Origin: Caprella mutica
Taxonomy: Eukaryota > Arthropoda > Malacostraca > Amphipoda > Caprellidae
Reading direction: 5' to 3'
Assembly: GCA_947561585.1 (NCBI GenBank)
Contig: CANNZV010001111.1
Span: forward strand, 62,001 to 126,000
DNA length: 64,000 nucleotides
This document shows positions 34,454 through 46,945 of this stretch, one piece after another. Each line of letters opens with the position of its first letter. Within the stretch, counting starts at the first letter, position 1. The notes beneath the pieces are model-generated. The model did no database searches. It was not told the origin of the DNA and was given only the letters and a program-made list of their open reading frames with translations. The position numbers were made by a program, and so were the translations under genes.

Positions 34454-37400
34454 ACCTTATTCTTACAATATCGATACAAACTTATGCAGTTGAGTCCTTA
34501 TGCGGTGCCAACAAAATCGATTGCGCTTTTTGTTATACAGTATTTTTAAAATTATGACGGAAGAAACCTAACTATTTTGAGCCAACTGTTATAAGTTAGG
34601 AAATATTTATTTTATGAGCATTGAACAATAAATTCAATTTGAATACATAGATATATGTATTCATGATCTGTGAAAAAACTTTTAAAAAGTAAAAATCATT
34701 ATAGAATAAAATTTCAATTACTATATATGCATTAATTCCAGATAAATATTTTATATGGTTATTAATAAAAAAGCAGCAATATATTAAAATTCATTTTAAT
34801 GGAGAGTACGGCATTCTCTCCACAACGAATATTCAATAATGATAATATTTTAAAATAAAATATTAAATATTAATAATTAATTAAAACAATATTTAATAAT
34901 ATTCTTTTCAAATTTTATTCCTTTAATATTTTCTTCTTATTAAAATTTTCAATAATCAGGTATTGTAAATATTATTCCTTTATTTATTGTTATTTCCTAA
35001 TGAGATATAGGGTTGGCACTCAAAAAGCAAAATAAGAAAACTCGTTTTTTTTTACACAAAAATGTTACATAAAGCAATACACAAAATTTGCGACATTTTT
35101 CATCTCAAAATGAGGTAAAGCATATTCTTACCAGATATTAGTTCATTTAGTTTAACAATAAATTTTTCCTAACACGTTGTCTTATTTTCGTGTTCTTTGG
35201 TACATTATTTATTATAGTCCGTGGGTATTACCTCGTAAATTATCTGCTGTGAATAAATTCTGAACTAGAGCCTATTTGGGAGAACTTTATTCTCAAGAGA
35301 AACTTTCTGTAATATTTATGCACCGTTAGAGAAAACTCTAGCCTGAGATGTTTAATGTGTCTAAATGTTTCACAGTGATCATCTTTGTATATTATTTGAA
35401 TTTACAGGTAGTACAGTGGAAGAACTTTCCTGTACTAAACTAAAAGGAATATGTTTTCAAAATTTTAAATGCATTCGGAGAACGAAATGAAGCTTTGTTA
35501 AGAAACGTTCAGCATAACTGAAGTATTCTGTTCGAGACGATATTTTTCTCACCAAAAAAAAATCAAACATAACTCTGAATATTATAAAGTTAATTATGAA
35601 GTCGAAGTATATATTGAAACTACCTTCAAAAACAGAATGAATTCAATTTCATAAATGGAAATTTTCACCAAATTCAATGGGACGACCTCCTTAAGGTTTC
35701 AGTGCACAGGGAGTGTGTGTTTATTTAACAAAAAAATGTCAAAATAATTTGGTTCATTATTTATATTACCACCCACTTTCCGAGTACTGTATTTATGAGA
35801 GTACTACAACGTAACAAGAAGACGGTAATACTTACAACCAATTGCAGCAGTAAAAGTTATTAGCCCCTTTGTAGTCAATATCAAGGAGGCAATAAATACT
35901 CTGCATCTGATCGCTGTGGTAATATTTTCCTTCTGTAGCACCAACACAATCTAGAACTTTTCTCACTACAATCTCTTATCATCCTAACTTTTGTAGAGTG
36001 TTAGTCGTTGTAGATGTACAGAGGGGTACACACTGCCACAACATTGCTAATCTGAAGTGGAGAAATATTTTTTTTATATTGTTAAAGTTTTCCTGCTTCA
36101 CTATTTAGTTTATTTGAATGAGTTCCAACAATAATGATACAGTTTATTGAGAATAGTAAAAATTGTACAGAATATTATTTTGATGTTAGTTTTGATGAGA
36201 GTACCAGTCCAGGGTCTCTTAACTTAAAATTAACAGGTTCGATCGAAATTCAATCCAATATAAACAAATGAATTAAATCCCATTATAGCAGATAGAAGTT
36301 ATTATGGAATCTAAACAGGTTTAACTTTGCTAAAATTAAATGGCAAGGGCTGTATTAAATTGAAGTATCGTGGAATAAAAGAAAATTATTTCTTCAAAGG
36401 GAAATTCTTTTGTAATGATAGATAAGAAAAGCAATTCAATCGTATCCCATATCGCACAATTGAAGTTTTTTTCTGAAAATACCCATTAAAAATAATCCTC
36501 ACTTGGCTCTTACATAAATACATACTATATATGTAGAATTGTAGAATAGAAAACTGTTACAATATGTAATAAATTGAATAAATAAATTAAAATACATTAA
36601 ATGTTTCTCTAAACTAAGTAAATTACTATTTTTACTTCTAAAATCAAGAATTCCCAACATAACATAGTAACAAAAACTTGCAAGAAAATCCAATTTTACG
36701 CAATTTCTCGTAATCAACGGGAGGCTTAATTTAAGAATGGAGTTGTGAAAATATCGAATGTTTCATCCATAACTTCATTAGAGAAGAGAACTTCTCATAT
36801 TATTCATAACTGCAGTAAAAAAAGTAAGTAACCAAGTTATGAATATTTCTTTGGGCGAAAATGCAAATTTTGCCTGCGTTTAAATGAACACGTCTATATG
36901 TATATTAATACATTTTACATCCAATTTTATCTTTTGAGCAATCACATACATTCATTCTTTGACATGAATTTGACGAAGTACTTCATTATTTAACTAAATT
37001 ATTCTTTATCGAAAGAATAAATCTCACATTAATCGTACACATGTAGTATAAACAAATTTGAACTTGAAAACCTTCTGATTACGTTAACTCCCACTTTCAG
37101 AGTACTGTGAATCTTAAAGAATATTTGTGCTTGACTATTGCTAAGTGTGGTTACGTTACATAAACTTCATTTCAATATAACTGGATGATTGTTGATAATA
37201 AAGCAGCAAATATTTTGAAGACAAAATAGTTGGAGATTGATATTACAGAATAAAGAACTATAGTCAGGTCAGTCGATTTAATCTAGGACTATTTATAGCC
37301 CTCAAAAGATGTTTTATTAAAGTTTATTTAGTTCAGTGTTCACATAAGCAGCAACACCAAAAAAACCTGGCTACTAAGGATATTTGAGTCTAACGAGTTG

Positions 37401-38078
37401 CTTGAGGTCAACTTTCAGAGGATAATCGGATTTTTGAAAAAGTTTTGAAAAAAAAAAAGTTTTGAAAAAGAATCGTGACTTTGATTGCCTGTTGGCTGAA
37501 GAGAATTCCTTATACTATCTACTCGTTTCTTTGCCTTATAATTAACGTGTTATTGATAGTGTTTATACACACATTTGTGTGTTTATACACACATTTGTCT
37601 GTGTCTTCAGATTTAACACTCTTATTATTTCAATTCGTAAATTTAGCAATCTTTTGATCTCAAGTCGTCTATTTAAAACTCTAACTATTTCAACTCTTAA
37701 ACTAAGCACTCTCTCGTTTCTTTTCAAAATGAATGACATTGAATTGTGTATTCACCCTCTCTAAAATATCTTTATGCTGATTTAGCTTCACTGTCTTACA
37801 TGCTTCCGCTCAGTTTCTTTTATAGCTCATCTCATCTAATTTGGTTTGTCACTAAAAATTCCAGGAGTCTTTCACACTCGCTATGCTTGGAAACCTTAAC
37901 AATAAAATATAAAATATAAAGTAGGAATGTCTTGGCAAGCAAGTGCTGCTACTGGGAATAATTTACATAAATGCAATACAGTTCTCTCATGTTTAAAAAA
38001 AAAAACATAGAAAAGCTGATTTGATTTCGAATGCAGTATGCATTTTCCTGAATAAATGAAGAATCACAGCAAATGAAG
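34454..38078. other. AT-rich non-coding stretch
   Basis: About 3.6 kb with no supported gene. A short duplication of ACACACATTTGTSTGTG lies at 37566-37602. CACTTTCYGAGTACTGT motifs are at about 35774 and 37091. The short minus-strand frame at 36499-36717 shows nothing recognisable. Confidence 0.4.
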
Positions 38079-38111
<33 letters not shown>

Positions 38112-38118
38112 TATATAA
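38079..38118. repeat. (AT)n microsatellite
   Basis: About 20 AT dinucleotides with one ATAC interruption, ending 15 bp before the TTAA target of the next element. Confidence 0.9.
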
Positions 38119-38758
38119 TTATATACTTCCAATTAACCCTAGTAACATAGCCTTTAAAAGTTTGCTCAGTAACCTAGAGACTGGTCCGTGCGCGCAAGTT
38201 CTCACTAAGACTGTTATAAAATCCCAAAAAATTGACTTTTCAATATTTTCTTTTAATAAAAACCTTCATTTGATATTAACACATCCATTGGTTAGCAGCA
38301 AAGAATAATTATCAATTTAAAATAAAATTAACAATCAAATATAAGAAACAAATATTTAATATGTTTTCTAACTATTTATGCAAAAGCAATTTTTACCACC
38401 GATCATTAAAATACTTATAACATTTTCATATAAGAATAAAACTTATTGCCAATTTAACTGTTGATGGAGAAGATTCGACAATGAAAACAGAATCAGAAAT
38501 GTACATGCACGTTTAAAATTTTTCGAAACTTACTAACTTAAATTTGTGTTCCGGTTTTTTCGAGACACCCTGTATATTTGAATAATTGCTCACAATATGA
38601 GTATCTTGTCAATTATCACATTCTTTTTTATCTAATCGTATGTGTTTATTTTGAAAAATAAAATTCATGAAAAGACTGCTTCCAAATCGGTTCAAAAATA
38701 AAATGATTAATATTTTGTCATGAGGACTGGTGCGCCTTGACAAGTCCCTATGTTACTA

Positions 38759-41573
38759 CACACAGAAAATTTTTTCTTTCTCCCAAAGAAAAAATCACTT
38801 TATATATGCATTAATTAATTATTTTCTTTCTGGTAAAGAAATGTTCTAGTTTTGGGACAAATAAAATTTTTATTCACATATAAGATTTCTTTTCTTCGAG
38901 TCAAATAAAAAATACGATTTAAATCTTAGAATTTTCTTTGTAACAAATAAAATTAGTTATTTATTTCAAATCTAGGAGTGGTTTAGGAGAAATATTTTAT
39001 TTCTTCTCCATAAAGAAAACTTTTCACTGAATAGAATAAATGTTTTCTTTGCAATAAATGTATCTTTCTTTAGTATAAATGCATCAAAGATTTAATATAA
39101 AGTAATATTTATTTAAACCAATGAATTAGTATCTTTATTTATAATATAAATATTCTTTACATATAATAGAGCTTTCTTTCACTCTAATATAATGTATATT
39201 TATCAAAAAGTAATAATTTCTTTTATACTAACAAACTGGTTCTTCTTTCTAAAGACTTACATGCTTCACATAAATATTTCTTTCTTTTAAGATAGTTTTA
39301 TAGATAGATTGAGGAAGAAATAACATAAATGAAGTTTTATATGCAATATATTGAAATAATATAGCAATGAAATTACACTCAGCAGAAGCATAAGATCTTC
39401 TTTCCATTCAGAAGATGTATGTCTCCACACATTCACCCTATTCTTGATCTCCTCCAGCTATAGACGAAATATACCTCCAGAATATATGAACTTGATATTC
39501 ATCCTCTGTAGAAAAAAAAATCACTTTAAATTAACTGTTTCATATATCATATACAATAATAGATCCTAATGTAATGACTAAGTTGGCTTAGGTATAGGTA
39601 GCTATAACACACCTGAACAGTTGATCAGAGATTTTTGTGTCGTCTTAGAAACTTTTATCCTTTTCAAGACTTTAGAATAAAGTTCAGTGCACTTTCTCCC
39701 ACTTGTGTGAAAATGGTCAGTCTTTTTCTGTAGATATAATGCAGTGAAGTTCCAACTGAAAATAAAAATTAAATGTTTAAACAAAGTTAATTTCATTTCA
39801 TATAATTTAAAGACGTTTACGGCACATTAAATTTCATTAAATTTACATTAAATTTCAGGACTCAGGCAACTTAAATAATTTAAAAGAAATTGAAAACAAA
39901 TTAATTATTTCACTATTTGTTAAAGAGGTTTTTAAAATATCCCATATTCTACAGAGGACTAAGAGGAAATATAAGTTATATAATTAATCTCAATTGTGAC
40001 AATTTCCCCAACTAATATAGTATGAGAATCCTAGCCAAGTAATTGCCAATAATTTGGTTAGGATAAATAAATCTGGAGAGCTTCTCTGCATCAGCATCAG
40101 TGTGATATTTAGCTATTATCATTGATTTTTGATTTTGGGAGCTGATGATTCCAATATTAATCATATAAACACAAAAAAAGTAATCTCTGCGATTGTGAAC
40201 ACTTTACCAGTTTCAACAGATTGGCTTAGAAATTCCTAAGAATTAGGTATTTTCAAATTTTCAAATATAAATTAGATCTTATCAAGTAGCTATTAGGTAG
40301 AAGTTTAGGAGCAATAGATAACTTAATTTATATTGATTCAATAGTAAATAGTTTTTTTTTCCTTTGTACACATATCCACCCATTTTTAATTCAAAATTTA
40401 TTTTATATAGGTAACTTGGGAGCTAAAATAATGAAATTTCAGATTTTTTAAATTATCACTAAGTTTAGAAATATATCACCCTGCTCTGAATAATGTGACC
40501 CTATTACTTTTGGTGATTTAAATTTGTGATAGTTACCTACTCTCAGATGAAAATTCAAAAATTATAACTGATTATCTCTCTGAAATTTTGGGTATATAAA
40601 AATTCCTTCAGCTAAATTAATGGTAGCATTGGATTCAATTAAAGATATTCTTCAATGGTTCTAAAATATCCCTAAGATATTGTTTAGGTTCACCTCAGAA
40701 ACTCTTTGAAAAATGTTCCATATTTTGCAGACTGGCACTTTGAAACACTGGAGCCACAATCTTAACTGAACTCTAGTTAGCCTAAGTTAGGTAGTTAACA
40801 AACTTTAAGTCATTACATACAATATATTGAATAATTGATAGTACTACTAGTTAAGGTAAACATTACAATAAGAACAAATAGCGATTAGGTATAGGTAGCT
40901 TAGGTTAGATGAATAAACAATACGAGTAGGTAGGGCTGGGATATAAAACTACCTACCTAACTTATTTCAGGCGCAGTGAGATATATTTTCAGTTAAGTTG
41001 TAACTTACGTTAGCCTAGTTCATTACTAAAGAGTAATGAAAGGAAGAAGTCACCTATGAAATAGCATTTAAATTTCTCAAGTAAATAGGTAGCAGGACAC
41101 TGTGAACCTATGAATACCTAGTTACCAGTATTAACATTTATAATTAAAGGAAAAATGGTGACCAAGTTCTAAAAACTATGCTTTGCCAACTAATAATTCA
41201 GTATAATTATATAAATAAATGAAAATATCTAATTTATATACGAAATGATTCATAACTGAGGAACTAACTGAGAACCTACCTTGTTCACTTCAACGAACAT
41301 AATGATATGACGCTCACTTCAGAAAAGCCCGCGAAAATTTCAAAGCAATATTTCGATTTGAGACAATAACAGAACAGATTTGTAACAAAGAAATATTCGA
41401 CTCATCAGTGAAAAGCTTTAAGAGAAATAAATAAAAGGTTAATAGGAAAGAAATATGCATCAAAATGCATCCAAATGCATCTTTAATCTAAAGCTCTAGT
41501 AACACTTTCAACCAAAGGAAATAAATTAAAGAAGATAGTTTTTCTTTAAAATATGCTTCGATTTCTCTGTGTG
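38759..41573 (-). mobile_element. 2.8-kb TA-flanked transposon nested in a TTAA MITE, no transposase
   Basis: It inserts at the TA of the outer element's right terminus (GTTACTA|GGG), duplicating TA at 38757-38758 and 41574-41575. The ends are CACACAGAAAATTTTTTC and the inverse of CACACAGAGAAATCG, so the perfect terminal repeat is only about 8 bp. Both subterminal regions (38760-39330 and 41380-41545) are dense in TTTCTTT/AAAGAAA motifs. There is no transposase ORF. The minus strand carries candidate spliced exons (see the entry at 39438-39755), so it may be a non-autonomous element with cargo. The TA duplication is compatible with the Tc1/mariner superfamily, but the superfamily is unresolved. 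Confidence 0.8.
39438..39755 (-). CDS. Candidate spliced small gene inside the nested transposon (two exons)
   Basis: On the minus strand an acceptor (TTTTTATTTTCAG) precedes an exon at 39755-39613. It stays open for about 47 codons, reading WNFTALYLQKKTDHF onward through KRIKVSKTTQKSLI. It ends at TTCAG|GTGTGT, a good donor. The next acceptor (TTTTTCTACAG) opens an exon at 39505-39438 that joins in frame, reading DEYQVHIFWRYISS then AGGDQE before TAG. A possible start exon (41300-41280, MFVEVNK, donor AAG|GTAGGT) lies about 1.5 kb upstream on the same strand, but its phase does not match, so a missing exon would be needed. No known domain is recognised. The splice signals and in-frame junction are seen. 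That it is a gene is inference; it could be a captured fragment or non-coding transcript. Confidence 0.3.
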
Positions 41574-41582
41574 TAGGGTTAA

Positions 41583-41921
41583 TGTAATTCGTTTTATAGT
41601 ATCAAACTAATGAAATGCAGCGATAAAGTTATGGGGCCAAGAAAAATTAGAAAAAGAAACAACAATCACATTTCTCTAAGAAATAATCAAACAATCCTAA
41701 TGGTGCATCTTTATTTTTGTTATATATATCTTATTCTCCTATCGACTACTTAATTACTCCTAACCCTGCATGCTCTAATTTTGAAAGTTATTATCGAGAA
41801 AGGAAGCAAAAACTCAGCTTTGCTAAAGAAAAGCAAACAAGGGGAGGTTCAGAAATCAAGTTTCCTGCTTTCTGAATATTTGGGGACACGTCTCCCTACA
41901 ATACATCTACGGATAGTTTCT
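41583..41921. other. Non-coding stretch
   Basis: AT-rich spacer of about 340 bp. No feature recognised. Confidence 0.35.
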
Positions 41922-42076
41922 CACAATATTGATCATAGATTTATTTTCCATAATATTCATCTTAGTTAAATTTTTCATAATATTCATCATATATATAATA
42001 TTTTTCATAATATTCATCATAGATTTATTTCTCACAATATTCATCATAGATTTATATCTCATAATATTCACCATAG
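41922..42076. repeat. 27-30-bp tandem repeat, about 5.5 copies
   Basis: The unit is typified by CATAATATTCATCATAGATT followed by TATTTCT. Open frames on both strands here (MNIMKN and IIFIIDLF repeats) are artefacts. Confidence 0.85.
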
Positions 42077-42971
42077 AGGCATGTGCTTTCAAAGCATTTA
42101 ATTACTTTCGATATTTGTGTTTGCAAACAAGTACCGATTAGAATCTTCATTTTAATTAAAACAAATATCGTTGATGACCTTTGAATTTTCCTTTGATAAC
42201 TATAATAATTGATAATGAAATAATGATATTTGAACACGATCACTCGAAATAGAACAAGATACTGTAAGTATCACAATTCACAAACAATATGTGAAAAAGA
42301 AGTGAAGATTTCATATTAAAATTGCCGTACTTTGTAGGATAAATATGCATAAATAATCAAATACCTGTTGACTGTTTCAATACGTTATTAGTAATAAAAC
42401 GAATCTAATTATTAGAATACATTCATTGTGGATTGAATCATCACAGTGACTAAAATGATATGGTGCGTCTTCTCTATAGGGACCCACCATAACTTCCTCT
42501 CGGTATTTTCAACATCATTCTATCTACATTGTATATAATTTGATATAGAATTCCTGTGTGAATATTTTTTTGGAACTATTTCCCTTTAACAACAAGTTAT
42601 GGGTGAAACTTTAATTCAGGTATCTCTTAAATCAAGCAATTAGTCTAGGTACGTAAAATAGATTGTTGATTACATCACAAATTCAGTGGGAATATCATTA
42701 TAACTTCTGAGCAGCAGTCAAAAATGCTCGCTACGTCTAAAAAGAAGCGCATAGTTGTTCCAGACCAAATTGCTTTCTTGGATTATAAAAATCTGATAAT
42801 TAGAGGAGCAGGAGATGGCACTTGGGGCCTCAATTTCTAACAAAAAATTGTTTAACAAATGGATTTGGTTATGAAGAGTTAGTCAGTTATATTATGAATA
42901 TTAATAATTAAAAATCCAGAGTTAGAAGGGAAAAACAAAATTGAAGTTATTTTACAACATTTTCGATTTAA
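42077..42971. other. Non-coding stretch
   Basis: AT-rich. A copy of the dispersed motif, GACCCACCATAACTTCCTCT, is at 42481-42500. No gene seen. Confidence 0.35.
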
Positions 42972-43831
42972 GGGGAGCTTTTCGAAAATGAGGTTTTTTC
43001 TTTGTTTACCGTTTGATGCTTCTGAAACTTGGAAGGTATATGTAAAAAACAAATTCTAAGATATTTTTGCTCTTATGATTTTTCCAATTTGATATTTTGA
43101 GATTTTTGAGTTATTTTTGAGTTTTTTTGTATCATTTTCAAAATCTATCTTCTCTCACAATTTTTGGCCAATATTTCTGCTTTATGCTTCATAACATAGC
43201 TTAAAGGTATGAAAACATTTCTTCGCTCATAGTTATTCGAAAATCATAACCAGTTTTTAGAAAAAAACGAAAAAGTGAAAATTGAATCATTTTTTTATTT
43301 TTTTTATTTTTTATTTTCGTTTTCTTCATTTTTTTGAACAAATTTTGAAATTCCTAAAACGAATAATTGTAGCCTAGGAATTTACCTTCATTTTGCACGT
43401 TGAATAACAAAAATTGGTTGAAAACTCTAGAAGAAGTAGGGATTTCAATTTGCAAAATTTGCAAAATATGAAGTAGGAGAAAAATGGCTTTAAAGTTTTA
43501 AGGTTCTAAAGTTTGAAAATGGGTTTTACCTGCTAATAACAGCATACCACTGTGACATTATCGGTTACACAACTTCATTGTGAAGATGGGGGATTTTTGA
43601 ACAGTGGAGACCCCTCTTACCTCCACTCCATTGCATAACCATTAGTCATTAGGTTGGAAACTTGTTAGTCTGGAAACTCAAAAGTTTCCAGGAGCGAAGG
43701 TACGTTTGTACGACTTATAGTGAGAATTTTGCAATTCTGTTTTCACAGTCTTGTAGAAATATGTATATAGATTGATATCATATAAAAAAACGAAAAATAA
43801 TATTTTTACCGTTTTTTTCGAAAAGCTACCC
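42972..43831. mobile_element. TTAA-flanked MITE, family D, 860 bp
   Basis: Flanked by TTAA at 42968-42971 and 43832-43835. The left end GGGGAGCTTTTCGAAAA and the right end TTTTCGAAAAGCTACCC are 17-bp inverted repeats with one mismatch. The interior is non-coding and T-rich on the plus strand. Unlike the other families it starts GGG rather than CCC, so piggyBac membership is probable only from the TTAA duplication. Confidence 0.8.
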
Positions 43832-43835
43832 TTAA

Positions 43836-45048
43836 TTTATAGGATTGATATATTGAATATATTAAACTATATGTTACATATACATTTATTAAACTTAAAA
43901 TACATTCTTATTAAAATTTTATAATTTTGTAAATAGATAGGGGATATATTCTAATCAACTACTGATTTTATTACTAATGAATCATGTTGTTATAAAATAA
44001 ACATTGGAACCATATAATAATCTCCATTTCACAATAATGTATGCACATCAAATCTCATTAATAATTCAATCTACTTCATCACTCATTTTTAGAGAAAATA
44101 TTCCAGAAAATGAAGCAATCTGGTGGATAGAATGAAAAGAACACACAATATCATGTCAATTTGTTCGTCAATATAGACAATGGAAGCATGCGGTGATCAA
44201 ACAATTGATATTTATGGGGCCACAGTTGCCTAACCTAATTTGACGTAATGGGGTAATATTTCTAGCTTGCCAGAGAGACTGGAACAGTTAATGGCTCTTT
44301 TGCTGGTTCTGCTTCTAAATTAGAAGTTAATCAGTTCGATAACATTGAATCACCATGTAACTGAACGATGCATCACCCTTAGCAAAGTGGAATTGATTTG
44401 TCTGCTGAAAGAACTACAAGGGAACTTCATTTATAGTATTCATAAGCAGAGGATGTTTAATTTCTCGAAAGGAGATATCAATTGGGTGGTGTCACTTGGA
44501 CATTGATGATCTGAAATATTGTAAGTAAGTGTAATATGTATTGGGAAAACCAAGACAAGAACAATTTATTACAGTTATATTCCAAGAATAATTAAATGTA
44601 ACATAATTGTAATCTTTAATTAATTGTAACATAATTGTACATAATTAGTAATATTTTTAATTTGCATTTTATTGTTTTATTGAATTAATTATTTCATTGT
44701 TTCTTTGTTGCATTAAATATTTGGTTTTCCAAACGAAAGTTCTTGCATTGTTCTTCTCATCAAAGTATCTGGTGCTTGCAAACCTGCAACTCACTTAATG
44801 TTTCTTTCCAAATGTCAGACAAAGTTATGTACTCCAACTAGTCCAATTGATAACTTTGATTGATGAAACATCTTCCGATGGTTTCGAGGGTTCGCGAGTG
44901 TAGAATAGAAGGCAAAAAAGAGATGTAGAGGTTTATCGAGTTACAGTCTTTAACTGTAACTCAATCTTTAACATCTAGTAAATAATAAGAAATCAACTAG
45001 TAACATTTATTACCTATTACATGAAAGAAGATATGTTTACTGAATAGG
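43836..45048. other. Non-coding stretch
   Basis: AT-rich with no supported gene. A perfect 10-bp hairpin is at 44938-44962 (GAGTTACAGT, loop CTTTA, then the complement). Confidence 0.35.
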
Positions 45049-45208
45049 GAATGACACTGCCGATATGATACATTAGCCTAAATGACACAGCTAATATGAT
45101 ACAGTAGCCGAAATGACACTGCCGATATGACACAGTAGACAATAATAGGTTGCTGTATCCTATTGACTACTATGTCATATCAACTACTGTGTCATATCAG
45201 CAACTGTG
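45049..45208. repeat. 31-bp direct repeats followed by inverted copies
   Basis: Three direct units of AATGACACTGCCGATATGAY plus ACAGTAGCC start near 45049, 45080 and 45111. The inverse (CTACTATGTCATATCAA and CTACTGTGTCATATCAGCA) then appears at about 45166-45208. The segment can fold as a long hairpin around a loop of about 35 bp. Confidence 0.7.
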
Positions 45209-45469
45209 AACTTACACTAATTATGTATTATATTACCTGGCTGCTGCATACTGCACAGCTTTGTTGAGATACATTATCAATGTTTGCTAACTTCTGCTCT
45301 TTGTTGACATTGGATGTACGTTACACGGTGAATTAACAATACCTATGTGTAATTAGCAAGCGATCTGGTTAAAATTAGGTTGTTACCATATGTTTCCAAG
45401 GTGATATCGATTTGGACCAGTTAAGTTACAATACTGAATAGTTTCAAGACTCGCAACAAGAAGGCTTAA

Positions 45470-46084
45470 CCCTAGTAACCTAGCCACTGAGAGTTTGCTC
45501 AGTAACATATGTATAGTGACTGGTTCGTGCGCGCCAGTCATCATAAAATTGTAATAAAATCCTTACAAATTGATTTTTCGATATTTTTTCTTCATAAAAA
45601 CTTTCATTTGATATTTGCACATCCATTAGTAAACGCCAAAGAATTATTATCTATTTAGAATAAAATTAACAAGCAGAGATCGGAACAAATATTTTATAAG
45701 TTTCATAAGTAACTATTTGAGAAAAAATTATTTCACACCCCATCAATAAAATCCTCATAAGATTCACAAAAATCAATAAAACTTAATGAAAGTTTAACTG
45801 TGGAAGGAGAAAAGTACAAGAATGAGAATTATACAAGAAAGAAACACGTACCTTTTAATAGTTTGATAAATACACTAAGTTGTTTTCCGTTTTTTTCTGG
45901 GACAATAAATGCTCATAATATTAGTATCTTGACAATTATCATCTTCTTTTTTGTCTAATCGTATGAAACTATGTTGAAAAGTGAAAGTCATGAAAATACA
46001 GTTTCCAAATCGGTTTATAAATAAAATTATTAATATTTTTTCATGAGGGCTGGTGCGTCAGGACCAGTCCATAAGTTACTAGTG
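45470..46084. mobile_element. piggyBac-like TTAA MITE, family A copy 2, 615 bp
   Basis: TTAA at 45466-45469 precedes CCCTAGTAACCTAG. The right end, GTTACTAGTG followed by TTGA, is a two-substitution decay of GTTACTAGGG plus TTAA. It aligns along its length to the body of the copy at 38137-38758, which confirms that the sequence after 38758 there is an insertion. Confidence 0.85.
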
Positions 46085-46088
46085 TTGA

Positions 46089-46945
46089 ATGACGGTTTAC
46101 AGTTCATATTTGTCCTTTAACTTGCGTACGCGTTTATTAAATTTTACATTTTCTTTTACTAACATGTACTACAATACATCCATAATATCTCAAAGTAATT
46201 TAGTTTGTTGCAGAGAGACTCTTTTTTATTCTCCCTAATGCAGAAATCATGTCAATACAAAGCTGTCTGCCATCTGCACGTTATTATGGTCCCTTTGCAT
46301 CGGTCACATGAATAATGATACTAGCACTGTCCATAAAATAGGTCCACTCTCATCTCTATTGGATTTCAGGCGGATTACCCTCAGCTCCCAGTCATAATGT
46401 TATTGTAGGTCATCGAAGATTGTGTTGGACATACAGTAATCTGTTGCAAGCTCTCTTGTGGCACTGGCCAGTTGACACATTTAGTGAAAGATAAAGATTA
46501 GATGCAAGAAGGAGACTGTGCGATCCAGCCTTGTAATAGGTATAAAAGTTAGATACTTTTGTACAAAGAGATTAGTGTTGGTCTGTAGTAGCAGCCGTCA
46601 GTATAGCTAGAGTTTCAATTATTATCTGAGATTGGCTGTTGCCCATTTCAGGTTGGTTAACTCTTTTCACTATCTGAATTCATTTACTGTAACCATTTAT
46701 TGTACTTCCTTATTGTACATTCTGTTATATCCATCTGCTTCAGGTTTATAAGAAATGCAATACCTTCAAGTGACAAACTCTTAATTACCCCACTGTAATA
46801 AAAAAATACACAGACACCTCTTCCGCATCTAAATTAATTCAATTATCAGATTATATGAATTTTCCTCATATATAAAGGGGACACTTTTCTTAAAAATATG
46901 AAATTACTTAACTGGGAATTAAATCATCAAAAGAGAAGAGCTTAA
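46089..46945. other. Unassigned stretch with promoter-like / possible LTR-like segment
   Basis: 46250-46600 is less AT-rich than its surroundings. It holds a TATAAAAG box at 46540-46547 and, downstream, an initiator-like TCAGT at about 46599. AATAAA-type signals follow near 46798. That order (TATA box, initiator, polyadenylation signal) is that of an LTR, but I find no convincing TG...CA ends or target duplication. It could also be a decayed promoter or leader. Confidence 0.2.

Larger units (their letters stand above)
38137..41578. mobile_element. piggyBac-like TTAA MITE, family A copy 1, split by a nested transposon
   Basis: TTAA at 38133-38136 and 41579-41582 flank the left end CCCTAGTAACATAG (38137-38150). 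The right end is CTATGTTACTA (38748-38758) plus GGG (41576-41578). Once the inner insertion is recognised, the 14-bp termini are perfect inverted repeats. The body (38137-38758) aligns with the uninterrupted copy at 45470-46084, including GACTGGTCCGTGCGCGC near the left end and GACTGGTGCGCC near the right. No ORF. Confidence 0.88.

Noticed and set aside
40694..40765. Additional 72-nt exon for the candidate gene in the nested transposon
   Set aside because: It has acceptor- and donor-like borders but leaves the reading phase unchanged, so it does not repair the mismatch between the start exon and the exon at 39755.
41907..42141. MNIMKN and IIFIIDLF repeat ORFs
   Set aside because: Artefacts of a 27-30-bp tandem array.
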